Positions 43,383-50,931 of a stretch of 64,000 nt of DNA are shown in pieces. The stretch lies in NCBI RefSeq assembly GCF_018555685.1, contig NZ_JAFLWW010000005.1, positions 186,001 through 250,000 on the forward strand, written 5' to 3'. The notes under the pieces were generated by a model. The model did not search any database. It had not been told where the DNA came from and worked only from the letters and a program-made list of their open reading frames with translations. Position 1 is the first letter of the stretch, and each line of letters begins with the position of its first letter. This stretch comes from Aminobacter anthyllidis (GTDB lineage: Bacteria > Pseudomonadota > Alphaproteobacteria > Rhizobiales > Rhizobiaceae). The translations under genes and the position numbers were made by a program.

Positions 43383-43610
43383 ATGGAGCACGTACTTTTC
43401 ACCCAGCCTAACTCCCCGATTTATCCCAGGGATCTCGCGCTTCTTCAGCATGTGTTCGACCAGATTTGCCACGAACGCGGCGAAGATCCGAGCTCGGTAT
43501 GGGCAAGCGAAATAGCGAGGACGCTCCTCAAGCTTTATCGTAGCGGCGTGCGTGACAAGGACCTGCTGCTGGCAAGCATACCCCGTTTCAGGACGAGAAC
43601 CGCCGCCTGA
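43383..43610 (+). CDS. Small soluble protein of unknown function (75 aa)
   Basis: The protein starts MEHVLFTQPNSPIYPRDLAL and is predicted helical: LLQHVFDQICHER, then SVWASEIARTLLKLYRSG and DKDLLLASIPRF. GGGAGAAG precedes the ATG. There is no signal peptide or membrane segment. The composition is protein-like and the gene is followed by two hairpins. Small proteins of this appearance are common in Rhizobiales but I cannot name the family. Confidence 0.7.
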   Translation: MEHVLFTQPNSPIYPRDLALLQHVFDQICHERGEDPSSVWASEIARTLLKLYRSGVRDKDLLLASIPRFRTRTAA

Positions 43611-43641
43611 CGAAAAGGCGGACTGCAACCCCGAATTGATA

Positions 43642-43666
43642 GCCCGAAAGCACTCGGCTTTCGGGC
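43642..43666. other. Hairpin after the 75-aa gene
   Basis: GCCCGAAAG/CTTTCGGGC stem with a 7-nt loop, 32 bp after the stop. There is no T-tract directly after it, so it is a weak or Rho-assisted terminator at best. Confidence 0.5.
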
Positions 43667-43729
43667 GGTGGTGATGTTGATGCCAGGCTGCTGGCACGCT
43701 TCACCGAGCGCTTTGGGCGGCCCTGATGT

Positions 43730-43757
43730 CCGAGCGCACTGGGCGCTCGGGTTTTTT
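43730..43757 (+). terminator. Rho-independent terminator
   Basis: CCGAGCGC/GCGCTCGG stem followed by six T residues at 43752-43757. It lies 120 bp beyond the 75-aa gene; the two hairpins with the 64 bp between them may form a 3' UTR or a small RNA. Confidence 0.8.
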
Positions 43758-43966
43758 GTGTCGATTCATTTTCCCGAATTTTCTCTGACCCCTGGCAATC
43801 AATCTGCGGATTTGATCCCGCCATTGATCCCGCTACGGCAAGCGGCGACAATGACGTCGACTGATTCTTTCCCGAAAACTGGGAAACGGGTTCTCGGGCA
43901 AGGTCACGCTCCAACGAGAAAATTGGCGCTCGTTCCGGTCAGGGACGGGCTCCAAGGCCCGGGCAC

Positions 43967-44461
43967 ATGTCGCGACGCATCGCCACGCTGCTTGCCGCCA
44001 TCGCGGCCATTGCCATGGCCACAGCGGTTCATGCTGCCGAAAGCCGTGCCCGGCAGTTGCTGGTCGATCCGCATCAGCATGGCGTTGGCTTTCTTTACGC
44101 GCGCTGGCCGTCCATCGCCGCCGACTACACCACCGCGATGATGCGCTATCGCATGGCGGCCGAATACGAAGACCTGCCACTCAGGACCTATCCGTTTGTC
44201 ATGTTCTCCCGACCGCCACTCGGCGGGCCGTGGACGTGGACCGCAACCAACGGCTCACATGCGCGGCGCCTCAAGGACGGCGCCTTGCGCATCAGTCTGA
44301 CCGACCAACTCGGCAACTGGTTCGTCGAGATCCTGTGCGCCGACAGCGGCTGGCCGGTATTTTCCTGCAGCGATGGCGTCCAGCGCATCGCCGCCGCCCC
44401 CGAGCCCCGCCTGCTCGTCATCGACGGCGTCGAGTTCGTGCGGGCACTGCCAAACGAGTGA
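43967..44461 (+). CDS. Exported protein of unknown function
   Basis: A 164-residue protein with a clear signal peptide (MSRRIATLLAAIAAIAMATAVHA, cleavage after HAAE or AHA). The mature part has several Trp and Tyr (RWPSIAADYTTAMMRYRMAAEYEDLP; GGPWTWTATNG) and two Cys (ILCADSGWPVFSCSDG) that may form a disulfide. No family recognised. Followed by a terminator and convergent with an outer-membrane protein gene. Confidence 0.7.
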   Translation: MSRRIATLLAAIAAIAMATAVHAAESRARQLLVDPHQHGVGFLYARWPSIAADYTTAMMRYRMAAEYEDLPLRTYPFVMFSRPPLGGPWTWTATNGSHARRLKDGALRISLTDQLGNWFVEILCADSGWPVFSCSDGVQRIAAAPEPRLLVIDGVEFVRALPNE

Positions 44462-44487
44462 AAGCCGACGGCCTTGTCGATGCGGGC

Positions 44488-44514
44488 GCCCGGCGCGAGG
44501 CCGGGCTTTGTTTT
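44488..44514 (+). terminator. Terminator between convergent genes
   Basis: GCCCGGC/GCCGGGC stem with a 5-nt loop followed by TTTGTTTT, 27 bp after the stop of the exported protein gene. Confidence 0.8.
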
Positions 44515-44528
44515 GCAAGCAGTGCCGG

Positions 44529-45203
44529 TCAGAACTTGTAGCTGATGCCGGCGCGCACTGTGTGCTCCTTGAGATCGATCTTGACGTCTCCAGGAAACGT
44601 CTCGGACCCGAAGTCGGCATAGCGGTATTCGAAGCGGCCGATCCAGTTGTCGGTGAACGCATGCTCGATGCCGGCGCCCACGGTCCAGCCGAGGAACGTC
44701 TTGCTTTCGTCGTATGCCTGCATCTTCACGTAGGTGTTGGCGAAGCCCACGCCGCCGGTTGCGAAAAGCAGCGTGCGGTCCATCGCGTAGCCGGCACGCA
44801 GGCGCGCGCTGCCCTGCCAATCGGTCCCGGCTTCGACGGGCACGTTCATCGGCGGGAAATCGGGAAGGCTGACGCGGACGACCAGGTCACGCTTGGTCCA
44901 GCTGTGCGAGATGTCGGCCTCGACGCCAGCGATGAAGTTGCCATTGAGCTGCCAATTGTAGCCTGCGTGGACACCCAGCAGCCCGTTGTCGAAGCCATCG
45001 ATATCGAAGGGCCGTTCGGCCGTAGCGACATCGACCGTGCCATTGAGCCAGGCGTAGCCGCCATGCAGGCCGACATAGCCGCCGGTCCAGACAAAACCTG
45101 CGGGCGCTGCCGCGGGCGCCGGCTCGCGGGCAACCACATCGGCAGCAAGGGCGCTGCCTGCAACGGCAAACAGGAAGGTCGAAGCAAGAAGAACTGTTTT
45201 CAT
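44529..45203 (-). CDS. Outer-membrane beta-barrel protein, Omp25/Omp31-like
   Basis: A 224-residue protein. The signal peptide MKTVLLASTFLFAVAGSALA is followed by a short Ala/Pro-rich segment and an eight-strand-like barrel. Markers are FVWTGGYVGLHGGYAW at the start, LLGVHAGYNWQLNGNFIAGVEADIS in the middle, and the C-terminal HTVRAGISYKF ending in Phe. This is the small porin-like family of Brucella Omp25/31 and rhizobial homologues. The 12-residue upstream frame extension is not needed. Confidence 0.92.
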   Translation of the reverse strand: MKTVLLASTFLFAVAGSALAADVVAREPAPAAAPAGFVWTGGYVGLHGGYAWLNGTVDVATAERPFDIDGFDNGLLGVHAGYNWQLNGNFIAGVEADISHSWTKRDLVVRVSLPDFPPMNVPVEAGTDWQGSARLRAGYAMDRTLLFATGGVGFANTYVKMQAYDESKTFLGWTVGAGIEHAFTDNWIGRFEYRYADFGSETFPGDVKIDLKEHTVRAGISYKF

Positions 45204-45328
45204 GAAAAACCCCTGGAATGAAGGGGCACAACACGGCAACTATTCGTTGCCCTGAAAACTGACTGCTGCACGCCCTGCGGTGCGTGATAGAGGCTAGCTC
45301 CGCGCCCGGTAAACGACCAAATCTGGTG

Positions 45329-46291
45329 CTATTCTGCCGCTCCAGCATGTTGTGACAGTTCTGCCGCATCAGGCGGTGACGCAGTGGTGTCTCCGGCGAC
45401 GTTCTGAACCGCCCAGCAATAGGCCTCGTCCAGGGCTGCGAATTTCTGCGCCTGCCACAGGAAATAGTCGTCCAGGAACGCGGCCGACAGCCACAGTACC
45501 CGCTGTTCCGATGTCACCGGCCAGCCAATCAGGCCGCTTGTCTCCGCCTTCCTGAACATCCTGCGCAGGTTCGTGACGGAGATAAAGTATTGCGCGGCGA
45601 GTTCCGCGAGGCTGGAGGGGCCGACGACCACCTTGCCGTCCCGCGGCGTGAAGTCGTCGATGCGCGAGATGATCTCGTGCAGGATCATCCCGCCCAGTTC
45701 CGACTGCAGGAACGAATTGATGCTTTCGGCCGGATAGCGCCACAACGGGTTTTCGATGAGCCGGCGCGCGGCGCGCGGCTGGGCCGCCCGGAAGATCCTG
45801 CCGTCGGCCGCACAGCGGGCATGGCGGCCGCCATTGTCCAGTTCATCGAGGCAGCTCATATGCCCCATGAACCAGCCCGTCATCGCCTTCCGGCTCGCCT
45901 CGGTCGTATCGAGCAGGCGCAGCCGCTTGTCGTGAGGGGTGGGTATCTCAGCCAGAAACTTGTAGGTCAGCAACTCCTGCAGAAAGGCCCTTGCCGTGTT
46001 GTGGCTCACAGCGCCGATGCTGGTGGCGATTTCGACCAGGCGCGACTGGGAAAGACCGGAATCGGGGTCGTCCTCGGTGCGTTCGAGCGTCAGCGCATAG
46101 AGCGACTGGGTCATCAGCCATTTGCGATGCGAAGCCTTGAGCCGTGCCAGCCTTGGCGTCTGCTCGTGGATGGCGATCAGGTGGAGAGCCAGGCGGCGGT
46201 CAATGCGTGGAAAGAGCGGATGCGCCGTCAACTCCTCTGCACTCATTGGGTCTGTCGGGCGGCGGGGCGAACTCTGGACGGGCGTGTGCAT
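45329..46291 (-). CDS. Candidate transcriptional regulator with two winged-helix-like regions
   Basis: About 320 residues from MHTPVQSSPR (the start is uncertain; MSAEEL 45 nt later is possible). Two helix-turn-helix-like stretches are visible: LVEIATSIGAVSHNTARAFLQELL (about residues 85-108) and SLAELAAQYFISVTNLRRMFRKAETSGLIG (about 235-264). There are no membrane segments. The double arrangement suggests a DNA-binding regulator of unknown family. It precedes the divergent lipoprotein/protease genes and follows the outer-membrane gene, either of which might be its target. Confidence 0.6.
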   Translation of the reverse strand: MHTPVQSSPRRPTDPMSAEELTAHPLFPRIDRRLALHLIAIHEQTPRLARLKASHRKWLMTQSLYALTLERTEDDPDSGLSQSRLVEIATSIGAVSHNTARAFLQELLTYKFLAEIPTPHDKRLRLLDTTEASRKAMTGWFMGHMSCLDELDNGGRHARCAADGRIFRAAQPRAARRLIENPLWRYPAESINSFLQSELGGMILHEIISRIDDFTPRDGKVVVGPSSLAELAAQYFISVTNLRRMFRKAETSGLIGWPVTSEQRVLWLSAAFLDDYFLWQAQKFAALDEAYCWAVQNVAGDTTASPPDAAELSQHAGAAE

Positions 46292-46616
46292 TTCAACGTC
46301 GCGATGCAATTGCATTTTGTGGCAATGGGCCGCCTGTCGGGCAGCTCCGGTTCCGGGCAGCAACCCAGCCAGCTGATATCGAGCAATACTGGATTGAGCA
46401 CTGCTCATGCCCAAGGAGAACCGACAGCACAAGATGATTTCGTGTCGGCAAGGCAAGTCCAGCGCTGTCGGCCGATGCTTTCTCCTGACTGCGAAATGCC
46501 ACTGATCGACCGCCGTCGATCGTCAAACCAACAACCACGGGACAAGGCTTCGGCTTTCTGCTAAATTTAAAGTTGTATAAATTCTACAAAGCAACTTTTG
46601 ATAGCAGGGGGACTGC

Positions 46617-47429
46617 ATGGGTTGCGATACCAGGGACTATTTGCGGTACGCCATCGCCGCCGCCACGCTTGCGCTCACAGCCTGCTCGGCAGTCAACAGC
46701 CAGCCAGTGACGCAAGCCTACACCTCGGGCGACGGCCAGAAGGCCGGCGTCTATTACCTGCCCAAGCATTTGCTCAATGTGAAGCTCTACGGCGACAAGA
46801 CCAGCCAGCGGATCGTCGTTGCCAGCACGCCGGTGCAGGACCGCCGGCTGGCACTCGAAACCGGCCTGGCGCTTTCGCCGCTTTCCGATGACGACATCAC
46901 CGTCGATTACGAGAACGGCCTGCTCAAATCGGTGAGCGCAACGCTTACGGACAGGACCGCCGATATCCTGGTCGAGGTCGCCAAGCTTGTCGTGCGACTG
47001 CGCGACACTCCCATAAGCCAGCCATTGCTCAAGGACATTTCCTTCGACCCGTTCAGCTATCGCGATGCGATGGCCGTCAACGCCAGCCTCAGCCAGCACA
47101 ACTCCTGCGTCGAGGTCGAGGTAGCACCCGGGCTATGGAGCCCGGGCTGCGGCAAGCACTCGCTCGGCACCACCTACGTGCAGGGCGCAATGGTCGACAC
47201 CACATTGCCGCCTCGCGCGGCACCCGGCATCTACTATCGCCGTCCGGCCTCGCTGATGGTCCATGTCGTCGAAAAGGGCGTCACCACCCAGCTCGTGCCG
47301 CACGCTTTCGCCAATGGCTCGCCGATGTTCCGGATTGACATCAGGCGCACCCTGTTCGTCGCGCGCGCGACGACGATCACCTTCGTCGACGGCGCCTTGA
47401 CCCAGGTAAAGGTCAACAAACCCTCCTAA
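46617..47429 (+). CDS. Lipoprotein of unknown function, apparently truncated by an in-frame stop
   Basis: A 270-residue protein with lipobox LTAC (Cys23) after a hydrophobic signal segment, and AGGGGG before the ATG. The mature part contains KAGVYYLPKHLLNVKLYGDK, a repeat of beta-strand-like stretches and two further Cys (HNSCVEVEV, SPGCGKHS). It ends KVNKPS-TAA. The same reading frame stays open for another 100 codons with protein-like content, so the original product was probably about 371 residues. The protease gene follows. Confidence 0.75.
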   Translation: MGCDTRDYLRYAIAAATLALTACSAVNSQPVTQAYTSGDGQKAGVYYLPKHLLNVKLYGDKTSQRIVVASTPVQDRRLALETGLALSPLSDDDITVDYENGLLKSVSATLTDRTADILVEVAKLVVRLRDTPISQPLLKDISFDPFSYRDAMAVNASLSQHNSCVEVEVAPGLWSPGCGKHSLGTTYVQGAMVDTTLPPRAAPGIYYRRPASLMVHVVEKGVTTQLVPHAFANGSPMFRIDIRRTLFVARATTITFVDGALTQVKVNKPS

Positions 47430-47732
47430 GGCCTCGCCGTCGCCCAATTGCCGCTCAAGATCATCGAGGCGACAGTCAATTCAGCCACCGGCGGCGTGGC
47501 GGGGGCCCGTTCGACCCGACTACAATCACAGGCATCCCTGAACGACAGCGAAGCCGCGCTCAACAAGGTCGTGGCGGCGCGCCTCTCTGCCGGAGACAAT
47601 GTCGACGCTCTCGCTCCTCGCAGCACCGTTCTGCCTTCGCCACGGTCGGCCGCGCTGACCGCGGACGAAATGGCGCGGTGCGAACGCATCAAATTCGCCT
47701 CTGAAGACTGCCTCAGATATTACGCCGAGTGA
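47430..47732 (+). pseudogene. In-frame C-terminal remainder of the 46617 lipoprotein gene
   Basis: Directly after the TAA the frame continues GLAVAQLPLKIIEATVNSAT and runs to SEDCLRYYAE, with a TGA 5 bp before the protease start. The only start available is a TTG at 47448 with no good ribosome-binding site. This reads as the lost end of the lipoprotein, separated by one nonsense codon (TAA where GAA or AAA would restore the frame). Alternatives are readthrough or a sequencing error. Confidence 0.6.
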
Positions 47733-47737
47733 CGGTC

Positions 47738-48667
47738 ATGCGCCTGGCGTTCGTGCGCGCTGCGATTGCCTTGCTGGTCATTCTGTCGAGTTGGTTGCCA
47801 GCGGCCGCAGACCCGACGCAGACGGGCCGCCTGCCGGCTGGCGTGACCGTGCCCGCGCCGCTGCCACTCGGCATTTCGGTGATCGGCGGCACGCCGAGCG
47901 ACGATCGCAAGATCGTCGGCATCGCCTTTGCCCAGGATAACGAAACAAGGGTGTGCAGCGGGCTCTACGTCTCGGCCCGTCGCATTCTCACCGCCGCCCA
48001 CTGCACCTGCGGCGCCACCAACTACCGGGTCACCAACGAGGACTTCGACAAGGGCAAGTTTCGTTCGGGCACGTTTGTTTCGCGCTTCGGCAACTACAAC
48101 TGTGACAAGCACTACATTCCGCGCGGCGACGACCTGGCGCTGCTGGAGATCACGCAACCGCTGTGGTCGACCGACATCGCCACGACCTGCCCGCAATACA
48201 GCCTGTTGCCGGCAATCGAGTTCGCCGCCCACTGGTTTCCGACACCGCCCGAAAACATCAGCGTCGCCGGCTACGGCTTCAGCGGCTCGGCGGCCCAGGA
48301 TCTCGGCAGTCGCCAGGAAGCCGTCGTCAGCCTCGACTCGGTCCTGTGCGCCACAAGGCAGGCGCGCGGCCTGAGCTGCCTGCCATTCGCCGAATTCATC
48401 GCCGGCGCCACGCCCATTCGCGGCACAGCGCGCGACACCTGCGGCGGCGACAGCGGCGGGCCGGCCTTCTTTCGCGCCCGTGGCAACTTCATCCCGTTTG
48501 GCGTCATTTCGCGCGCCCTCCCCGTCAACCACCGCTTTCCCGACAAGGCCTGCGGTTCGGGCGGCGTCTACACCCATCTCGGCCGCAGCGACGTGATTGC
48601 CTGGCTCAAGGACAGGGGCGTGCCGGACGGCGAGCCGAATTGCGGAGCCGCGGCCGTTACCGAATGA
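47738..48667 (+). CDS. Secreted trypsin-like serine protease (S1 family)
   Basis: A 309-residue protein with a signal peptide (about 1-24, PAAADP). A chymotrypsin-fold domain carries all three catalytic residues: His88 in TAAHC, Asp132 in DDLALLE and Ser239 in CGGDSGGPA. Several Cys could form the usual disulfides. The mature segment RKIVGIAF lacks a clear zymogen cleavage Ile-Val-Gly-Gly start, so activation is unclear. S1 proteases of this classical type are uncommon in Rhizobiales cores. It follows the broken lipoprotein gene by 5 bp, suggesting a former two-gene module. Confidence 0.88.
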   Translation: MRLAFVRAAIALLVILSSWLPAAADPTQTGRLPAGVTVPAPLPLGISVIGGTPSDDRKIVGIAFAQDNETRVCSGLYVSARRILTAAHCTCGATNYRVTNEDFDKGKFRSGTFVSRFGNYNCDKHYIPRGDDLALLEITQPLWSTDIATTCPQYSLLPAIEFAAHWFPTPPENISVAGYGFSGSAAQDLGSRQEAVVSLDSVLCATRQARGLSCLPFAEFIAGATPIRGTARDTCGGDSGGPAFFRARGNFIPFGVISRALPVNHRFPDKACGSGGVYTHLGRSDVIAWLKDRGVPDGEPNCGAAAVTE

Positions 48668-48776
48668 GTTCCGGTTAGCAGCGCCGAGAGATGCCGGGCA
48701 TGCGGCGTGCGACAACAGCGCCGCGGCCAGCAAAGACGGCCGATGCAACTCTCCGTCCTCAGCCGCGTTTTGGTGG

Positions 48777-49025
48777 ATGGATTTTACACCGAACGTCTGG
48801 ATCAGGGATGGAGAGTTTTCGTTGCGCGAGGTCGTCTCGGTGCCTGACGCCGTCGAGTTTCTTGGCGGTTGGCCTCAGGACAAGCGTAATCCGTTCTTCT
48901 ACCTGGCTGAAAACGCCATGCAGGCCGCGATCAACGGTTCGATCCCTGTCGACGAGGCCCGGGAAGCTTTCGAAAGCTTCTGCAACGAGGCCGGAATACT
49001 GGCCATGCCACCAGGCACGGCTTGA
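48777..49025 (+). CDS. DUF982 protein, copy 1
   Basis: An 82-residue protein starting MDFTPNVWIRDGEFSL. The DUF982 core includes VPDAVEFLGGWPQDKRNPFFYLAENAMQAAINGSIPVDEAREAFESFCNEAGI. DUF982 proteins are small and largely confined to Rhizobiales; their function is unknown. No good ribosome-binding site precedes the ATG, so the start could differ. A second DUF982 gene follows after 109 bp. Confidence 0.8.
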   Translation: MDFTPNVWIRDGEFSLREVVSVPDAVEFLGGWPQDKRNPFFYLAENAMQAAINGSIPVDEAREAFESFCNEAGILAMPPGTA

Positions 49026-49134
49026 ACTGCATTCTTGACTGGGAAGGCAGCCGTCGCCATTTTCCTGGTCAGCTTGTCGCGCCATTGCCGGCAGGTCGCT
49101 TGCTCGAAAGACGGTCCATGACCAGGAGGAAGTG

Positions 49135-49434
49135 ATGACAGCAACAAACTTTTCCAGCCCGATTTTCGTCAAGGACGCGGATCAGGCAATCCTGCAGATC
49201 GCAAGCGTCGCCGACGCGCTCGGCTTTTTGGCAAGGTGGCCCGAACAGCGGCGTGGTCCGATCTACAACACGGCGATGCGGGCATGTCATGCGGCGCGCG
49301 AGGACCGCCTGTCGGTCGACGGAGCCCGCAACGCCTTCGCCGGATTCGCCCGTTCCGTCGGAATCCGCGAAGCCGATCCGGTGTCGATCGATCCGTGGAT
49401 AGTCACGCCGAAACGTGGCCGCATGCCGCTTTAG
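49135..49434 (+). CDS. DUF982 protein, copy 2
   Basis: A 99-residue protein starting MTATNFSSPIFVKDADQAIL. The core VADALGFLARWPEQRRGPIYNTAMRACHAAREDRLSVDGARNAFAGFARSVGI aligns with copy 1 (DAVEFLGGWP... and ...ARNAF/AREAF). AGGAGG precedes the ATG. The two genes probably arose by tandem duplication but have diverged considerably. Confidence 0.85.
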   Translation: MTATNFSSPIFVKDADQAILQIASVADALGFLARWPEQRRGPIYNTAMRACHAAREDRLSVDGARNAFAGFARSVGIREADPVSIDPWIVTPKRGRMPL

Positions 49435-49439
49435 CGTCG

Positions 49440-49465
49440 GGAACGTTTGGCCATAGCTTTCCGTT
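49440..49465 (+). promoter_or_regulatory. EcfG-type promoter for the GFA-family gene
   Basis: GGAAC (49440-49444), 17-bp spacer, CGTT (49462-49465), 21 bp before the ATG. It starts 6 bp after the stop codon of the second DUF982 gene. Confidence 0.82.
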
Positions 49466-49486
49466 GAAGCGGAAAGGAGCCCTGCC

Positions 49487-49978
49487 ATGGAAAATCGTAG
49501 CGGCGAAACCATTCGATTTGGCAGCTGCTATTGCCGTGCCGTTGCCTTCCGGGTCACCGGTCAACCTCTCAGGGTGGGAATTTGCCACTGCGCCGATTGC
49601 CGCAAGACCAGCGGTTCGGCGTTTTCCGCCTATGCGGTCTGGCCGATCTCGGCCCTCGAACAGAGCGGCCAGGTCAGCACATATGGCAACAGGAGCTTCT
49701 GCGTCACCTGCGGCAGCCGCGTGACCTTTGTCCGCGGCGACGAGGCCGAAGTCATGCTTGGCAGCCTCGACGTCGTGCCGTCAGATCTCACGCCTGAATA
49801 TGAATTGTGGACCGGCCGTCGCGAAAACTGGCTGCACCCGTTGCCGGAGGCACAGCAGTTCGAGCACGATCGCGACACAGCGGCCGAGCCTGAACCGCCC
49901 GAAACCGAGCAGCCGGAGCGGATCCGAACCCTCGAGACGGAGGTCCCGCGTCCCACCGAACTCGTTCGGCCGGCTTAA
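49487..49978 (+). CDS. GFA-family protein (glutathione-dependent formaldehyde-activating enzyme-like)
   Basis: A 163-residue zinc-binding CENP-V/GFA fold. Cys pairs are CYC (14, 16), CHCADC (33, 35, 38) and CVTC (72, 75), followed by the conserved SRVTF and GSLD segments. The family includes Gfa, which helps formaldehyde react with glutathione, but most members are uncharacterised. The C-terminal 45 residues are an acidic, Pro-rich extension (AEPEPPETEQPE) beyond the usual domain. The ATG has GGAAAGGAG upstream. An EcfG promoter links it to the stress regulon. Confidence 0.9.
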   Translation: MENRSGETIRFGSCYCRAVAFRVTGQPLRVGICHCADCRKTSGSAFSAYAVWPISALEQSGQVSTYGNRSFCVTCGSRVTFVRGDEAEVMLGSLDVVPSDLTPEYELWTGRRENWLHPLPEAQQFEHDRDTAAEPEPPETEQPERIRTLETEVPRPTELVRPA

Positions 49979-49995
49979 GGCTAATCCAAGCAACC

Positions 49996-50178
49996 TCAGT
50001 GCGTGGTCGCCGCGGCCCCAGCCTTGGCACTCGGCTTCGCGGCCGGCTTGCGGTGGCGCTTGGGCGTAGCCGAGGGCGCAGGCACCGGATCGAAATCCGA
50101 CGGCACGCTGGCGATGAACTCCCGGCCCATCCTGTAGGCGGCATAACCGACGACAAGCAGTGCTAGCGCTCGAAACAT
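49996..50178 (-). CDS. Small single-pass membrane protein (60 aa), predicted stress regulon member
   Basis: The protein starts MFRALALLVVGYAAYRMGREF: one N-terminal membrane helix, then a short Pro/Asp segment and a Lys/Ala/Pro-rich basic tail (KRHRKPAAKPSAKAG). AAAGGAGA precedes the ATG; the 73-residue longer frame is shadow. An EcfG promoter lies 25 bp upstream. Function is unknown; the basic tail could contact nucleic acid or anionic lipid. Confidence 0.8.
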   Translation of the reverse strand: MFRALALLVVGYAAYRMGREFIASVPSDFDPVPAPSATPKRHRKPAAKPSAKAGAAATTH

Positions 50179-50203
50179 GGCAATGGTTCTCCTTTGCCAA
50201 CGC

Positions 50204-50228
50204 AACGCCCGTCGGCACGCAAGGTTCC
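50204..50228 (-). promoter_or_regulatory. EcfG-type promoter for the 60-aa membrane protein
   Basis: Minus strand GGAAC (50228-50224), 16-bp spacer, CGTT (50207-50204), 25 bp before the start codon. Confidence 0.84.
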
Positions 50229-50385
50229 GCCGGTCGTCCGGCGGTTCAAGGACGTCCAGCACAGCACCGTCGCCGGCCGAATTATGTGGGTCCGGCGAGA
50301 CAATTTTCACCGTGCATTCACATCGGCTCACATATGGATGCTTACGCAGCTCAATGGGGGCTGGGGTAATCCCAAGGGTGAAATT

Positions 50386-50760
50386 TTGACGCGACATCTT
50401 TCAGTTCTACTGGCTGCAGGCGCCATGCTCGCCACCGCAGGCATGGCGAGCGCCCAGACGACGGGCGACTGGGTACTGGGCAACTACAAGGGCTCCGGCT
50501 ACTGGTTCGCGGGCGTCATCGAAAAGGTGCAGGGCGACACGATCACCGTCCGCTACGACGACAACGAGCGCGAAACGACAAACCTCAGCAAGGTCCGTCC
50601 CTACGACTGGATGATCGGCACCAAGGTCGAGTGCAACTTCAAGGGCGCCGGCGAGTGGTACAAGGGCACCATCACCTCGCTGGCCGGCGAAAAAGTCACC
50701 ATCGCCTATGACGATGGTGACAAGGAAACCACCAAGACCGGCCGCTGCCGCACAAAATGA
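50386..50760 (+). CDS. Exported protein with two Tudor/agenet-like repeats
   Basis: A 124-residue protein from a TTG start with AAGGGTGAAA upstream, giving a clean signal peptide (MTRHLSVLLAAGAMLATAGMASA). Two similar repeats follow: GDWVLGNYKGSGYWFAGVIEK...ITVRYDDNERET and VECNFKGAGEWYKGTITSL...VTIAYDDGDKET. The W-x(n)-G-x-I...V-x-Y-D-D-G pattern is that of Tudor-like or SH3-like beta barrels, mostly known from eukaryotic chromatin readers. A role in the periplasm is unknown. An upstream ATG at 50338 would spoil the signal peptide. Confidence 0.8.
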   Translation: MTRHLSVLLAAGAMLATAGMASAQTTGDWVLGNYKGSGYWFAGVIEKVQGDTITVRYDDNERETTNLSKVRPYDWMIGTKVECNFKGAGEWYKGTITSLAGEKVTIAYDDGDKETTKTGRCRTK

Positions 50761-50931
50761 GTGTTTCGGGCAGGCTAAGCGCCTGCCCGTTCACCTGCGC
50801 CGATCGATGAATGAGTCTGGAGAAGCTGTCGGCTCCAGATCGATCCGTACCCGGTCAAGAACGTCTGTCCGCCTTACCGCTTGTCTTGTTCGGCTCGATG
50901 CTACCAGGAGAGGCGTTTCAGGGGCGAAGGG

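Noticed and set aside
47448-47732. Independent 94-aa gene starting at TTG
   Set aside because: It is in the same frame as the upstream lipoprotein, separated by one stop, and lacks a ribosome-binding site. A broken gene end is the simpler reading.
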